A stretch of DNA of 64,000 nucleotides, taken from contig JAKLKU010000006.1 of NCBI GenBank assembly GCA_023150475.1, forward strand, positions 1 to 64,000. The letters are read 5' to 3'. The notes below the pieces were generated by a model, which worked only from the letters and a program-made list of their open reading frames with translations, had not been told where the DNA came from and did no database searches. Numbering within the stretch: the stretch's first letter is position 1; each line of letters starts with the position of its first letter. This DNA comes from Planctomycetota bacterium. GTDB taxonomy: Bacteria > Planctomycetota > UBA1135 > GCA-002686595. Both the position numbers and the translations under genes were made by a program. Positions 18,782-27,387 of this stretch are shown piece after piece.

Positions 18782-19186
18782 ATGTCGAAGAAGACGAAGA
18801 ACGCGGCGAAGACGAGCGACCTGCACCAAGAGGCGCAACTGGCGATGGCGAGCGACCAGACGATCACGCTCGGCGAGCTGGGCGAGCGCTACCTCAAGTC
18901 GCTCGAAGAGAAGGGCGCGGGTCCGGGGACGATCGCGAGCTACGGCATGGAGCTCAAGCTCGCACAGAAGCACCTCGGCAGCGAGACGCCGGTCGGGCTG
19001 TTCACGGTCGATCGCATCGCCGAGTACTTTTCGAGCGACGCGGTGATGAAGACGCGCGCGGGTGCACCGAAGGCGCCGCCGACGTATCTCAAGACGCAAC
19101 GCGTGTTGCGGCTCGCGTTGCTCTGGGCCGTCGAGTGCAATCTCCTCGCGAGCGCGCCGATCCCGACGGTCGAAGCGAAGGATTGA
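18782..19186 (+). CDS. Solitary SAM-like core-binding domain of a tyrosine recombinase
   Basis: This 134-residue protein looks like the N-terminal DNA-binding half of a phage integrase (LGELGERYLKSLEEKG, then ALLWAVECNLLASAPIP) and stops at the point where the catalytic domain should begin. No catalytic Arg/His/Tyr residues are present, and the following 92 bases do not continue it in another frame. It directly precedes a complete integrase. It may be a truncated duplicate, or a stand-alone modulator that competes for core sites. Confidence 0.6.
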   Translation: MSKKTKNAAKTSDLHQEAQLAMASDQTITLGELGERYLKSLEEKGAGPGTIASYGMELKLAQKHLGSETPVGLFTVDRIAEYFSSDAVMKTRAGAPKAPPTYLKTQRVLRLALLWAVECNLLASAPIPTVEAKD

Positions 19187-19278
19187 TCCACCGCGACAGC
19201 TACGGGGTCGATCTTCGGTAGCGGCGGTCGGCCCCGCGTCCTCATCAACTCCAAGTCTCAACTCCAAGGAGGACGACG

Positions 19279-20127
19279 ATGCGTCTCGCCGACGCCATCG
19301 ATCAGTTCACGCTTCAACTCGAAGCGGACGGCCGCAGCCCGCACACGATCGGCAACTACCGCCGCCACGTCGCGCTGCTCGCGTGCTGGCTTGGGCCAAG
19401 CGACGATCTCGACGGCGTCACGCCGCAGATGCTCGCTCGCTTCCTCGTCGCCGATACCACGCGCACAGGTCGCAGCGCGTCGACGATGAACGCGATCCGC
19501 ACCTCGTTGCGCGTCGTGTTCGCCTGGCTCCACCAAGCGGGCCTGATCCGATCGAACCCCGCGCGGATGATCCGTCGCGCGATCTGCTCGCCACCGCCGC
19601 CCAAGACTCTGACCGACGACGAAATCGAGCGCCTGCTCGCGACGATCGCCCGCGACCGGACGCCCGAGGGCAAGCGGGACCACGCGCTGTTCGCGCTGAT
19701 GGCGTGGACCGGGATCCGCCTCAGCTCGGCGATCGGCGTCGATGTCGAGGACGTCGACCTCGGCCGCGCCGAACTCCGGCTGCGGCAGGTGAAGGGGGAT
19801 CGCACCGAGCGCGTGCTGCTTGGGCCGAAGACGGTGGCGCTGCTCTCCGTGTACCTGGGCGAGCGCCGGACCGGGCCTGCGTTTCCAGCCATTCACGGCG
19901 GTCACGTAGGCCGGCGTCAGGCGGCCCGCAGGCTGGAACTCTGGCTCGAACGCGCCGGGCTGCAGCACCGCGGGGCGCACGCCCTTCGGCACAGCTTCGC
20001 GACCCGCCTCTACCGCCAGACCGGCGACGTCCTACTCGTCAAGACGGCGCTCGGGCATCGGAGCGTGGAGTCGACGCTGGTGTACGCGACGCCGGACCGC
20101 GATCAACTCCGCCGGCGCTTGGTCTGA
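19279..20127 (+). CDS. Tyrosine recombinase / integrase (XerC-like)
   Basis: The 282-residue enzyme has a core-binding domain (residues 1-100) and a catalytic domain with the expected residues: Arg in WTGIRLSSAI, Lys in RQVKGDRTE, His-X-X-Arg in HALRHSFAT, His in ALGHRSVE and the nucleophile Tyr in TLVYATPD. GGAGG precedes the ATG. Such enzymes integrate, excise or resolve mobile DNA, and this is the best candidate for mobilising the island together with the AlpA-like protein at 21605. The gene is followed by about 470 bases of repeat-containing noncoding DNA that could hold the attachment site. Confidence 0.92.
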   Translation: MRLADAIDQFTLQLEADGRSPHTIGNYRRHVALLACWLGPSDDLDGVTPQMLARFLVADTTRTGRSASTMNAIRTSLRVVFAWLHQAGLIRSNPARMIRRAICSPPPPKTLTDDEIERLLATIARDRTPEGKRDHALFALMAWTGIRLSSAIGVDVEDVDLGRAELRLRQVKGDRTERVLLGPKTVALLSVYLGERRTGPAFPAIHGGHVGRRQAARRLELWLERAGLQHRGAHALRHSFATRLYRQTGDVLLVKTALGHRSVESTLVYATPDRDQLRRRLV

Positions 20128-20601
20128 TCGACCGGAGATAGCCGAGCCGATCGCACGGTTCCCGCTGTCGGACCTGGTTCGGCGCTCGCTGCCCGCTCGA
20201 CCGACCGTCCTCGTCGGCGTTCGCACGCGCCGATGCCCGGGTTACTGTTCCCCGCAGAGCCCCAGAACCCGGGCGCCCGGGGATGCTTGCGCGCTGCGGC
20301 CGCACGGGGGCAAACGCCCTCGGAATCCGGCCCGGCTAACCATGCAGGGCCGGTTCGCTCGACCCGCGCGAGGAGTCGCGCGGGAATCGAGGTCCGCGTT
20401 ACTGTTCCCCTCAGGGACGCAGTAACCCCGGCGATGGGGCCTTCTCGCGCGCCACGGCTGTCCGCCGGACACGAGAACCCGGAGTTCGCGTTGCTCGCCC
20501 TCCGGCGCGGTTCGTCGTGCGTGCATTCCCTCGGCGTCTCGCTCTTGTGCTCGGGGCCGCGTGGCTCGACGATGCCGGCACGTCTGAAGGGCGATATCGG
20601 G
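20128..20601. other. Noncoding region after the integrase gene
   Basis: No convincing gene. It carries two copies of a 13-bp repeat (20241 and 20398) in a sequence rich in short inverted repeats such as CCCGGG near 20238 and 20268. Position directly after an integrase gene is where phage and island attachment sites commonly lie. Confidence 0.45.
20241..20410. repeat. 13-bp direct repeat pair downstream of the integrase
   Basis: GTTACTGTTCCCC occurs at 20241-20253 and 20398-20410, with partial similarity continuing for about ten bases (a CAG follows each within two bases). They could be arm-type binding sites or attachment-site copies. No third copy was noticed elsewhere in the island. Confidence 0.6.
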
Positions 20602-21552
20602 ATGACGAAGGGAGACGGCGATGCCGGGCGGCTGCGCGGGACTTCACATGAGGCCCCGACCGGCGGGGCTTCCGCGGGGCGCCAACGGCCGCCGTCGACC
20701 AACCGGCCCGTGCGAAGACGGCGGTGCCCGCTGCCGTGCGCGGACCTGCTTGACAGCGTGGTCGAGTTCGTCGCCGTGCTGCAAACGCATACAGATCGCG
20801 TCGGCCGGAGCCTGCACTTCGACTCTGGTGGAGGCGCGGTAGCCGCATCCGAAGCGTTCATCCGCCTGAGCTCGACCTTCCAACGCTTCGACCGACGCGC
20901 GCTCGCCGAGCATGGGGTCGACGCGTCATCGCAGTTAATCCTCGGCAACGGTCCGGCGATTCGTGTCCCGATCGGTGGAGACGGCGAAGACCCGTCAGCC
21001 GCCACTGCAAATAGCCTGCTGCGGCGTTCCCTTACGTGGCCCGGAGTACTCCAGTCCGATGGCACGACCCGATTCCCGCGCGAAGATGAACAGCGATACA
21101 ACGGCGGTGAATCGATCCCGCTAGTCGAGTTTGAACGATTCGAGCGCGTGGTGGAGATCCTCAGGCATCATCTCTCGACAGGCCACGAACGTCCCTCGGC
21201 GGACCCGGTGCGGCAGACCGAGGTGCGAGAAGCGCACGCGGCTCATCCGGGCAGCGCTCGATCGTCTCGCGGAGTCGGTGGCATTTCGCAGGATCGCGCC
21301 GGACGCGGCCGAGGGTCACGCCGCGCAACGCCGCTCGCACCGCCGGGGTGGATTTGGCAACCAGATGCGCGCGAACGCTACGGGGTGCCGCAGTCCACAC
21401 TGAACAGCTGGAACGATCGAGGCTTCTTCTCCGAGAAGACACGAGTGCGAGACACCGACCACGCGATGATCCGGTTTGAGCGATCGCACCTCGAGCACGT
21501 GCTGGAGCAGCACGGGCGGCTTGCGCGCCCCCTCCGATCGAACGATCACTAA
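20602..21552 (+). CDS. Putative mobile-element protein with C-terminal MerR/HTH-like segment
   Basis: The frame is open from 20233, but the early part is Arg/Pro-rich and noncoding-looking; ATG 20602 (MTKGDGDAG) is a guess with AAGGG 12 bases upstream. Residues from about 50 on (LLDSVVEFVAVLQTH, RLSSTFQRFDRRALAEHGV) look like real helical protein. The last 70 residues (ERYGVPQSTLNSWNDRGFF, RSHLEHVLEQHGRL) resemble a DNA-binding winged helix. The segment around 21200-21330 reads better in another frame (RTRLIRAALDRLAESVAFRR), so a frameshift or two adjoining small genes is possible. Function unknown. Confidence 0.35.
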   Translation: MTKGDGDAGRLRGTSHEAPTGGASAGRQRPPSTNRPVRRRRCPLPCADLLDSVVEFVAVLQTHTDRVGRSLHFDSGGGAVAASEAFIRLSSTFQRFDRRALAEHGVDASSQLILGNGPAIRVPIGGDGEDPSAATANSLLRRSLTWPGVLQSDGTTRFPREDEQRYNGGESIPLVEFERFERVVEILRHHLSTGHERPSADPVRQTEVREAHAAHPGSARSSRGVGGISQDRAGRGRGSRRATPLAPPGWIWQPDARERYGVPQSTLNSWNDRGFFSEKTRVRDTDHAMIRFERSHLEHVLEQHGRLARPLRSNDH

Positions 21553-21604
21553 CGATCGTTAACGACGTGCGGCGTGCGCGCCGCGATGTTGCTCTGGCAC
21601 CGCC

Positions 21605-21817
21605 ATGAGCGATCTGATCACGACGCGCAACGTCCTCGACCGCTTCCAACTCTCCGAGCCCGCGTTCCGCCACATCCTGCGGCGCCCCGATGCGCCGCGA
21701 CCGGCGCTGCATCCGACGGCCCGGCTGTTCCTCTGGACGAACGAGGACGTTGAGCGGCTTGGGGCGTACCTAGAGCAACTTCGGGCTGCGCGCGCGAAGC
21801 CGGAGGTCAAGCCGTGA
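21605..21817 (+). CDS. AlpA/MerR-type excisionase-like DNA-binding protein
   Basis: A 70-residue protein with a compact winged helix (TTRNVLDRFQLSEPAFRHIL, then FLWTNEDVERLGAYLEQL), the layout of small excisionase/AlpA regulators. In integrative elements these proteins direct excision or activate element genes. Its stop overlaps the GTG start of the primase gene (GTGA), so the two are translationally coupled. Its closeness to the integrase gene supports an element-control role. Confidence 0.7.
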   Translation: MSDLITTRNVLDRFQLSEPAFRHILRRPDAPRPALHPTARLFLWTNEDVERLGAYLEQLRAARAKPEVKP

Positions 21818-24042
21818 GCACGATGGAGATGGCGCTCTCGTACGCCGCGCTCGGATGGCGCGTCTTTCCCGTGCATTCTCCCGGCCTCGGGGGGAGTCGC
21901 TGCTCCTGCTCCAGTGCAACCTGCGAGCACCCGGCGAAGCATCCCCGCACCAACCGCGGATTCAAGGACGCGACGACTGACGAGTCGCAGATCCGGTCGT
22001 GGTGGCGACAGTGGCCCGACGCAAACGTTGGCATTGCGACTGGCGCGGCGACCGGGAACTTCGTCTTCGACATCGATCCCCGGCACGGGGGAGACGCGTC
22101 GCTCGCCGAACTCGAGCGCGTGCATGGCCCGTTGCCGGCGACGCTCGAAGCGAAGACGGGCGGCGGCGGGCGGCACGTCTACCTGGCTCACCCGGGCTGG
22201 AAGGTCGGGAACCGTGTGAATCTGCGACTCGGTATCGATGTGCGCGGCGACGGAGGCTACGTCGTCGCGCCGCCGAGCGTGCACGCGACAGGCGGCGTCT
22301 ACGAGTGGGAGCGTGGGCGTGGCCCTGGCGAGGTCGACATCTCCGCTGCACCACGTTGGCTGCTCGATCTAATCTCGGAGCGGCCAGCCCAGAGCCTCGC
22401 CGACCGCGCCCGCAAGTACTGCGAGCGCGCCGAGAACGTTGCGATTGGCGGGCGCAACCATGCTGCGTTCCGGCTCTCCGGCCACCTCCGCGGCCTGGTC
22501 GACGGCGAAGGTCGGCATCTCAGCGAGCCAGAGATCCTCGATTTCGTGCGCGGCTGGAACGGCCGCAATGATCCGCCGCTCCCCGACGACGAGTTGGCGG
22601 CGTGCGTGTCGAGCTCGCGGGTCAACGGTACGCCGCCCGCGGACAAGCCGCCGCGCACTCGCACGCGTCCGCGCCGCACGACCGCGCCGTTCGCGCTGAC
22701 CGACATCGGCAACGCCGAGCGGTTGATCCATCGACACGGCGATTCGATCAAGTACTGCTCGGCATGGGGTTGGATGGTCTACGACGGCAAGCGCTGGAAG
22801 CGCGACGACGAGCGCGCAGTCGAGTTGCGCGCCAAGGAGACCGTGCGAGCGATCGCGGCGGAGGCCGCGGCCGCGGACATCGGGCGCCAAGTGCGAGACC
22901 AGCTTCTCGACCACGCACGGAAGAGCGAGAGCGACGCACGCATTCGGGCGCAATTGGCTCGCGCGATTCCAGAAGCGCCCGCGTTTCCCGCGGACTTCGA
23001 CGCGGACCCGTTTCTGCTCAACGTCCAGAACGGCACCATCGACCTGCGCACCGGCGAGCTCCGTGCTCATCGTCGCGAAGACCTGATCACCGCTCTCGCT
23101 CCGGTCGATTTCGTCCCTGATGCGCGGTCGGAGGAGTTCGATCGATTCATCGCGTTCGTGTCTCAGGGGGACGAAGAGTTCCGCGCGTACCTTCAGCGCT
23201 GCGCGGGCTACTCGCTGACAGGCCTCCAGGTTGAGGACGCCGTCTTCCTGATCGTTGGCGGCGGCAACAACGGCAAGTCGACATTCCTCGGCGCGTTGAA
23301 CGCAACGCTGGGCGAGTACGCGCGCACGGTCCCGTTCGAAGCGTTGCTCTCGCGCGAGCAGGGTGGCGGTAGCGGTCCGCGACCCGAACTGGCGCGGTGC
23401 GCCGGAGCGCGTGTGGTGGCGGCGTCGGAGGTCGAGGAGGGGCGCGACTTCAACGCGGCGACGCTGAAGTCTCTCTCTGGGGGCGATTCCGTCGTGGTGC
23501 ACGAGAAGTACCGCGATCCGTTCGAGATGAAGCCGCGCTTCAAGCTGTGGCTCGGCGCGAACTCTGCGCCGAGGATGCGGAGCGACGACAGGGCAAGTCG
23601 ACGCCGACTGAAGCTGATGCCGTTCGACCGCGAGCCGGAGACGGTTGACAAGAACCTGCGCGAGCGGCTTTCGATGCCCGAGGCTCGCGCCGCGTTCCTT
23701 GCCTGGGCGCTTCAGGGGTGCATGGCCTGGCAACGGGAAGGACTCGGATCCTGTGCCGCCGTCGACGCCGCGGTCGCGCGCTACTGGAACAAGCGCCCCG
23801 CGGGCGACGATGTCGAGGCGTTCGTCGCGGAGTGCTGCGAGCGTGACCCTGTCGCGGTGACCGCAACCGCAGAGCTGCACGCCGCATACCTGCGATGGCA
23901 AGCCGGCCTCGGGCGTGTGGGCACGAGCGATGGCGTCTTCGGTCGGCTGCTCTCGACTCTTGGCGTCGAGTCAGGGCGCACGGTCGATGTCCGCGTCCGA
24001 CACGGCATCCGACTGCGTCCGGCATGGAGGAATGACGGATGA
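21814..24042 (+). CDS. Primase-polymerase fused to D5/P4-type SF3 helicase
   Basis: This 742-residue replication protein of phages, plasmids and satellites has two parts. Residues 1-200 are a bifunctional primase/polymerase domain (ALGWRVFPVHSP, then VFDIDPRHGG with its acidic metal-binding pair, and GGGGRHVYLAHPG). Residues about 420-740 are a D5-type N-domain and superfamily 3 helicase with Walker A GGGNNGKST and a following acidic strand (VVAASEVEEG). It would start and unwind element DNA independently of the host. The start is GTG 21814, coupled to the excisionase-like gene. Confidence 0.93.
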   Translation: MSTMEMALSYAALGWRVFPVHSPGLGGSRCSCSSATCEHPAKHPRTNRGFKDATTDESQIRSWWRQWPDANVGIATGAATGNFVFDIDPRHGGDASLAELERVHGPLPATLEAKTGGGGRHVYLAHPGWKVGNRVNLRLGIDVRGDGGYVVAPPSVHATGGVYEWERGRGPGEVDISAAPRWLLDLISERPAQSLADRARKYCERAENVAIGGRNHAAFRLSGHLRGLVDGEGRHLSEPEILDFVRGWNGRNDPPLPDDELAACVSSSRVNGTPPADKPPRTRTRPRRTTAPFALTDIGNAERLIHRHGDSIKYCSAWGWMVYDGKRWKRDDERAVELRAKETVRAIAAEAAAADIGRQVRDQLLDHARKSESDARIRAQLARAIPEAPAFPADFDADPFLLNVQNGTIDLRTGELRAHRREDLITALAPVDFVPDARSEEFDRFIAFVSQGDEEFRAYLQRCAGYSLTGLQVEDAVFLIVGGGNNGKSTFLGALNATLGEYARTVPFEALLSREQGGGSGPRPELARCAGARVVAASEVEEGRDFNAATLKSLSGGDSVVVHEKYRDPFEMKPRFKLWLGANSAPRMRSDDRASRRRLKLMPFDREPETVDKNLRERLSMPEARAAFLAWALQGCMAWQREGLGSCAAVDAAVARYWNKRPAGDDVEAFVAECCERDPVAVTATAELHAAYLRWQAGLGRVGTSDGVFGRLLSTLGVESGRTVDVRVRHGIRLRPAWRNDG

Positions 24043-24148
24043 CGGATATGACGGATGCTGAGAAAGCTCCTAGATGTGCGGGGGTAGAGAGATTCTCTCC
24101 ACGACCCGTCATTGCCGTCATCCGTCATCCACAAGGCGGAGGCGATCG

Positions 24149-24436
24149 ATGATGACCCCGCGCGTCACTGACATCGCGTTCAAGGCCGCGCCGCGGGCGA
24201 TGGAGGCGAGGGGGCTGCTCGGCTGGGTGCGGTTCACGCTCGACGGCCGCTACGGCGTCGACGGCGTCGGAGTCCGTCGCACCGCGTCCGGTCGCCTCGC
24301 ACTCGCGTTTCCCGAGCGCATCGACGGCCACGGCCGCGCGCACTCGGTGCTCCGTCCGCTCGACGTTGCCACGCGCCGAGGGATCGAGGTGCAGGTGTTC
24401 GACGCGTTGGCCCGCGACGGGGGGCTGGCGTCGTGA
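24149..24436 (+). CDS. SpoVG-like small protein of the island
   Basis: A 95-residue protein begins at tandem ATGs with GGCGGAGG upstream. The order of segments (VTDIAFKAAPRAMEARGLLG, TLDGRYGVDGVGVRRT, GRLALAFPERIDGHGRAHSV, then PLDVATRRGIEVQVFDAL) resembles the SpoVG fold, a nucleic-acid-binding regulator family also carried by mobile elements. The match is by pattern only. Its stop overlaps the GTG of the next gene. Confidence 0.55.
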   Translation: MMTPRVTDIAFKAAPRAMEARGLLGWVRFTLDGRYGVDGVGVRRTASGRLALAFPERIDGHGRAHSVLRPLDVATRRGIEVQVFDALARDGGLAS

Positions 24437-24621
24437 GGCCCGGCAAGGATGTCGCGGCCATGACGCCGGCCGAGCGGGCGGAGGAACTCGCCTCGATCCT
24501 CGCGACGGCGTACCGACGCCTCGTCTTGAATCGCGAGAAGCAGCTTGCTGAGAGCGCCGAGCGCGAGGCTCAGTGCGTCGACGCGGTTAACTGCGAAGAC
24601 CGCGCGGAGGAGACGCGATGA
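24433..24621 (+). CDS. Small helical hypothetical protein
   Basis: A 62-residue product starts at GTG 24433 (GTGA overlap with the previous stop) and its own stop overlaps the next ATG. It is mostly helical and charged (PAERAEELASILATAYRRL). No family recognised. The unbroken chain of four-base overlaps from 24433 to 26943 is the main evidence that it is translated. Confidence 0.55.
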   Translation: MRPGKDVAAMTPAERAEELASILATAYRRLVLNREKQLAESAEREAQCVDAVNCEDRAEETR

Positions 24622-24881
24622 AGGCGATGGATGGGTTCGAGGAACGCACCTGGCTCGCGATCGAGTACGCGTCGTGGGTCTTGCGGCCAACGCTCTCGCC
24701 GGTGCGCGCGTGGCGGTGGTATCGGCGGGTCGACCGGCTCGCGCGCGCGACGGGCCTGCCGCGCCGCGAGGTGCTGCGCGGGGTCGTCGAGGACGCGGTC
24801 ACGCTGCTCGACGACTACGCCCTCGACGAGGGTTCGTGGTCGGTCGCGCCGATCGGGTCGCGCGGGGAGGACCTGGGATGA
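24618..24881 (+). CDS. Small hypothetical protein of the island
   Basis: An 87-residue protein overlapping both neighbours by ATGA. It is Trp/Arg-rich in the first half (RTWLAIEYASWVLRP, RAWRWYRRVDRLARATGL) and acidic at the end. The RATGLPRREVLRGVVEDAV segment could be a short helix-turn-helix. I do not recognise a family. Confidence 0.55.
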   Translation: MKAMDGFEERTWLAIEYASWVLRPTLSPVRAWRWYRRVDRLARATGLPRREVLRGVVEDAVTLLDDYALDEGSWSVAPIGSRGEDLG

Positions 24882-25372
24882 CGAGCAACACGACCAAACC
24901 CGACCGCCGTCCGATCGCCGACGAGATCGCCGAGCTTCGCGCGCTCTCGGCCGCCGCGCTCGCCGACCGCTACGAGCAGGTCTACGGCAAGCCGCCGCGC
25001 ATCAAGCACAAGGAGTACCTCTGGAAGCGCATCGCCTGGAAGATCCAAGAGCAACGCTTCGGCGGCCTGAGCGGTGCGGCGCAGAAGCGCCTCGAAGAGC
25101 TGATTGCCGAGATCGACATCCCGCTCGGCGAGCAGACGCGGAGCGTGGTGGGCAAGCTGCGCCCGAGCACCCGCGCAGCGAGCGGGCTCGCGATCGGCAC
25201 CACGCTCGTGCGCGAGTGGAACGGCGAGCGGATCGAAGTCCTGGTCGCGGCCGACGGCTTCGAATTCCGGGGCGAGCGCTACTCGTCGCTCTCCGCGATC
25301 GCGCGCAAGGTCAGCGGCACGCACTGGAACGGGCCCCTGTTCTTCAAGCTCAGGAAGCGAGCGAAGAAGTGA
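24878..25372 (+). CDS. DUF2924 family protein
   Basis: The 164-residue protein matches the DUF2924 layout: an N-terminal helical part (LRALSAAALADRYEQVYGKPP, split by a turn; HKEYLWKRIAWKIQE) and a C-terminal part with GTTLVREWNGERIEVLV and YSSLSAIARKVSGTHWNGPLF. DUF2924 genes are regularly found just before a large serine recombinase, as here (overlap GTGA). They may bind DNA or RNA or modulate the recombinase. The molecular role is unknown. Confidence 0.85.
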   Translation: MTSNTTKPDRRPIADEIAELRALSAAALADRYEQVYGKPPRIKHKEYLWKRIAWKIQEQRFGGLSGAAQKRLEELIAEIDIPLGEQTRSVVGKLRPSTRAASGLAIGTTLVREWNGERIEVLVAADGFEFRGERYSSLSAIARKVSGTHWNGPLFFKLRKRAKK

Positions 25373-26943
25373 ACCGTTCGAGGATCAAGTCGCGCGCGCA
25401 AGCCGAGCCCGCCGCGCCCTCGCTGCGCGTCGCGATCTACACGCGCAAGAGCACCGAAGAGGGGCTCCAGCAGGAGTTCAACACGCTCGACGCGCAGCGC
25501 TCCGCCGTCGAGGCGTACATCGCGAGCCAGCGCGAGAACGGCTGGGTCGCGTTGCCCGAGCGCTACGACGACGGCGGTTACACCGGCGCGAACACCGACC
25601 GACCCGCGTTCCAGCGGCTCATGGCCGACGTCGACGCTGGCAAGGTCGACGTGGTCGCCGTCTACAAGATCGACCGCCTGAGCCGCAGCCTGCTCGACTT
25701 CTCCAAGCTGATGGAGAAGTTCCGGGAGCGCGACGTCACGTTCGTCAGCGTCACTCAGCAGTTCCAGACCTCGAACGCGGTCGGGCGCATGACGCTCAAC
25801 CTCCTCGCGACCTTCGCGGAGTTCGAGCGCGAGCAGATCAGCGAACGCACGCGCGACAAGATGCAGGCCGCGCGGCGGCGCGGAATGTACACGGGCGGCA
25901 TCCCGCCGCTCGGCTACACGGTGATCGATCGCAAGCTCGTGCCGATCCCCGACGAGGCTCTTCGCGTGAACGCGATCTTCGAGCTCTACCTGAGCATGGG
26001 ATCGGTGATGCGCACGGTGGAGGAGCTCAACGCCCGCGGTTGGCGCACGAAATCCTGGACCGGCAGGAACGGTCGGACGTCGCACGGCGGGCCGTTCGAC
26101 AAGACGAACCTGACCGCGCTGCTGCGCCACGCCGCGTTCATCGGGAAGGTCGAGTTCGAGAAAAAGCTCCACAACGGGCAGCACGAGGGGATCGTGCCCG
26201 TCGATCTGTGGGAGGCCGTGCAGAACAAGCTCGGCAGCAATCGACGCAACGGCGCAGCGGCGATGCGCAACAAGTTCGGCGCGCTGCTGCGCGGGCTCGC
26301 GTTCTGCGGGGTGTGCGGCGCGCCGATGGTGCACACGTACTCCTCGCGCGGTGTGAAGCGCTGGCGCTACTACGAGTGCCGGACCATGCACGACCAAGGC
26401 GCGAGCGCCTGTCCGGGCAGCCGCATCAGCGCGGGCAAGCTCGACGACTTCGTGATCGAGCGCATCCGCGATGTCGGGCGCGACGAGACGTTGATCGCGG
26501 CGGCAATCGATGCGGCCAAGAAGTCTGTCGACGAGCGTCGGCCTGGCGTCGAGCGCGACCTCCGGGACGCCGAGCGCGAGTTCAAGCGCCTCGACGCCGA
26601 GCGCAAGAACTTGATCGACGCGATCGCGCGCGGTGTGGTCGGTCTCGTCGCGCGGATGGAGGAGACGAACCAAGCGTTGGAGGTCCTCGGACGCCGCGTG
26701 CGCGAGTTGAAGTCCGAGCTCGTGGCGATGGACCTGCGGACCTTTGAGGCGGCGGACCTGCGCGCGGTGCTCGCCGAGTTCGACCCGCTCTGGGAGCAGC
26801 TCGTGACGCACGAGAAGATCCGCGTCCTGACCCTGCTGATCGAGCGCGTCGTGTTCGACGTGAAGGCCGAGGAGGTCGAGCTCGTATTCCGCGCGACGGG
26901 CATCAAGTCCCTCGCGGGCCAAGCCGCCCGGAGGTCCGCATGA
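25369..26943 (+). CDS. Large serine recombinase
   Basis: The 524-residue site-specific recombinase has the resolvase catalytic domain at residues 15-160 with the nucleophile Ser in IYTRKSTEEGL and conserved KIDRLSRSLLDF. A recombinase domain follows (GIPPLGYTVIDRKLVPIPDE), then a zinc ribbon (FCGVCGAPMVHTY and a later CRTM..SACPGSR) and a long coiled coil (about residues 370-470). It starts at GTG 25369, coupled to DUF2924. It is a second, independent mobility enzyme in the island, so the island may be two nested elements. Confidence 0.93.
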   Translation: MNRSRIKSRAQAEPAAPSLRVAIYTRKSTEEGLQQEFNTLDAQRSAVEAYIASQRENGWVALPERYDDGGYTGANTDRPAFQRLMADVDAGKVDVVAVYKIDRLSRSLLDFSKLMEKFRERDVTFVSVTQQFQTSNAVGRMTLNLLATFAEFEREQISERTRDKMQAARRRGMYTGGIPPLGYTVIDRKLVPIPDEALRVNAIFELYLSMGSVMRTVEELNARGWRTKSWTGRNGRTSHGGPFDKTNLTALLRHAAFIGKVEFEKKLHNGQHEGIVPVDLWEAVQNKLGSNRRNGAAAMRNKFGALLRGLAFCGVCGAPMVHTYSSRGVKRWRYYECRTMHDQGASACPGSRISAGKLDDFVIERIRDVGRDETLIAAAIDAAKKSVDERRPGVERDLRDAEREFKRLDAERKNLIDAIARGVVGLVARMEETNQALEVLGRRVRELKSELVAMDLRTFEAADLRAVLAEFDPLWEQLVTHEKIRVLTLLIERVVFDVKAEEVELVFRATGIKSLAGQAARRSA

Positions 26944-27266
26944 CCAGCGTGCGCTTCAAGATCGAGCTGGCGAAGCCGAAGGCGGCTCAGCCGAAGCCTC
27001 CGAAGCTGCCATGCGTTCCCGGTCCGAGCCGTCTCGCGCGCAGGCTCGCGCTGGCGTACTGGATCGAGCGCCAGATCGAGTCCGGTGCTCTCGCCGACTA
27101 CGCGACCGCAGCACGGTTGCTCGGCTTGACCCGCGCGCGGCTCACGCAGGTCGTGAACCTGCAGCTCCTGCCGCCGGAAGAGCAGGGAAGGCTGCTGCTT
27201 GGCCAGCACGTCCGAGCGAGGTGGGGCGGCGTGGACCGAAGTCCGACTCCGAGCGAGAACACCTGA
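26940..27266 (+). CDS. Small basic HTH-like protein coupled to the serine recombinase
   Basis: A 108-residue protein overlaps the recombinase stop (ATGA). After a Lys/Pro-rich N-terminus it has a short helix-turn-helix-like region (DYATAARLLGLTRARLTQVV, near residue 60) followed by LLPPEEQGRLL. It resembles a recombination directionality factor or small regulator in position and size, but that role is inferred. It ends the plus-strand gene run of the island. Confidence 0.6.
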   Translation: MTSVRFKIELAKPKAAQPKPPKLPCVPGPSRLARRLALAYWIERQIESGALADYATAARLLGLTRARLTQVVNLQLLPPEEQGRLLLGQHVRARWGGVDRSPTPSENT

Positions 27267-27387
27267 GCCCGAGCGCGGTGCCACCTCGGCGCGGAGCCGC
27301 GTTCGCGACCGGAACTCAACCTACGGACTCCTGGCCGCGAGTTGAGGTGTCGACACTTCCGTGCGCTGGCGACCGAGCTCCGTCCGA

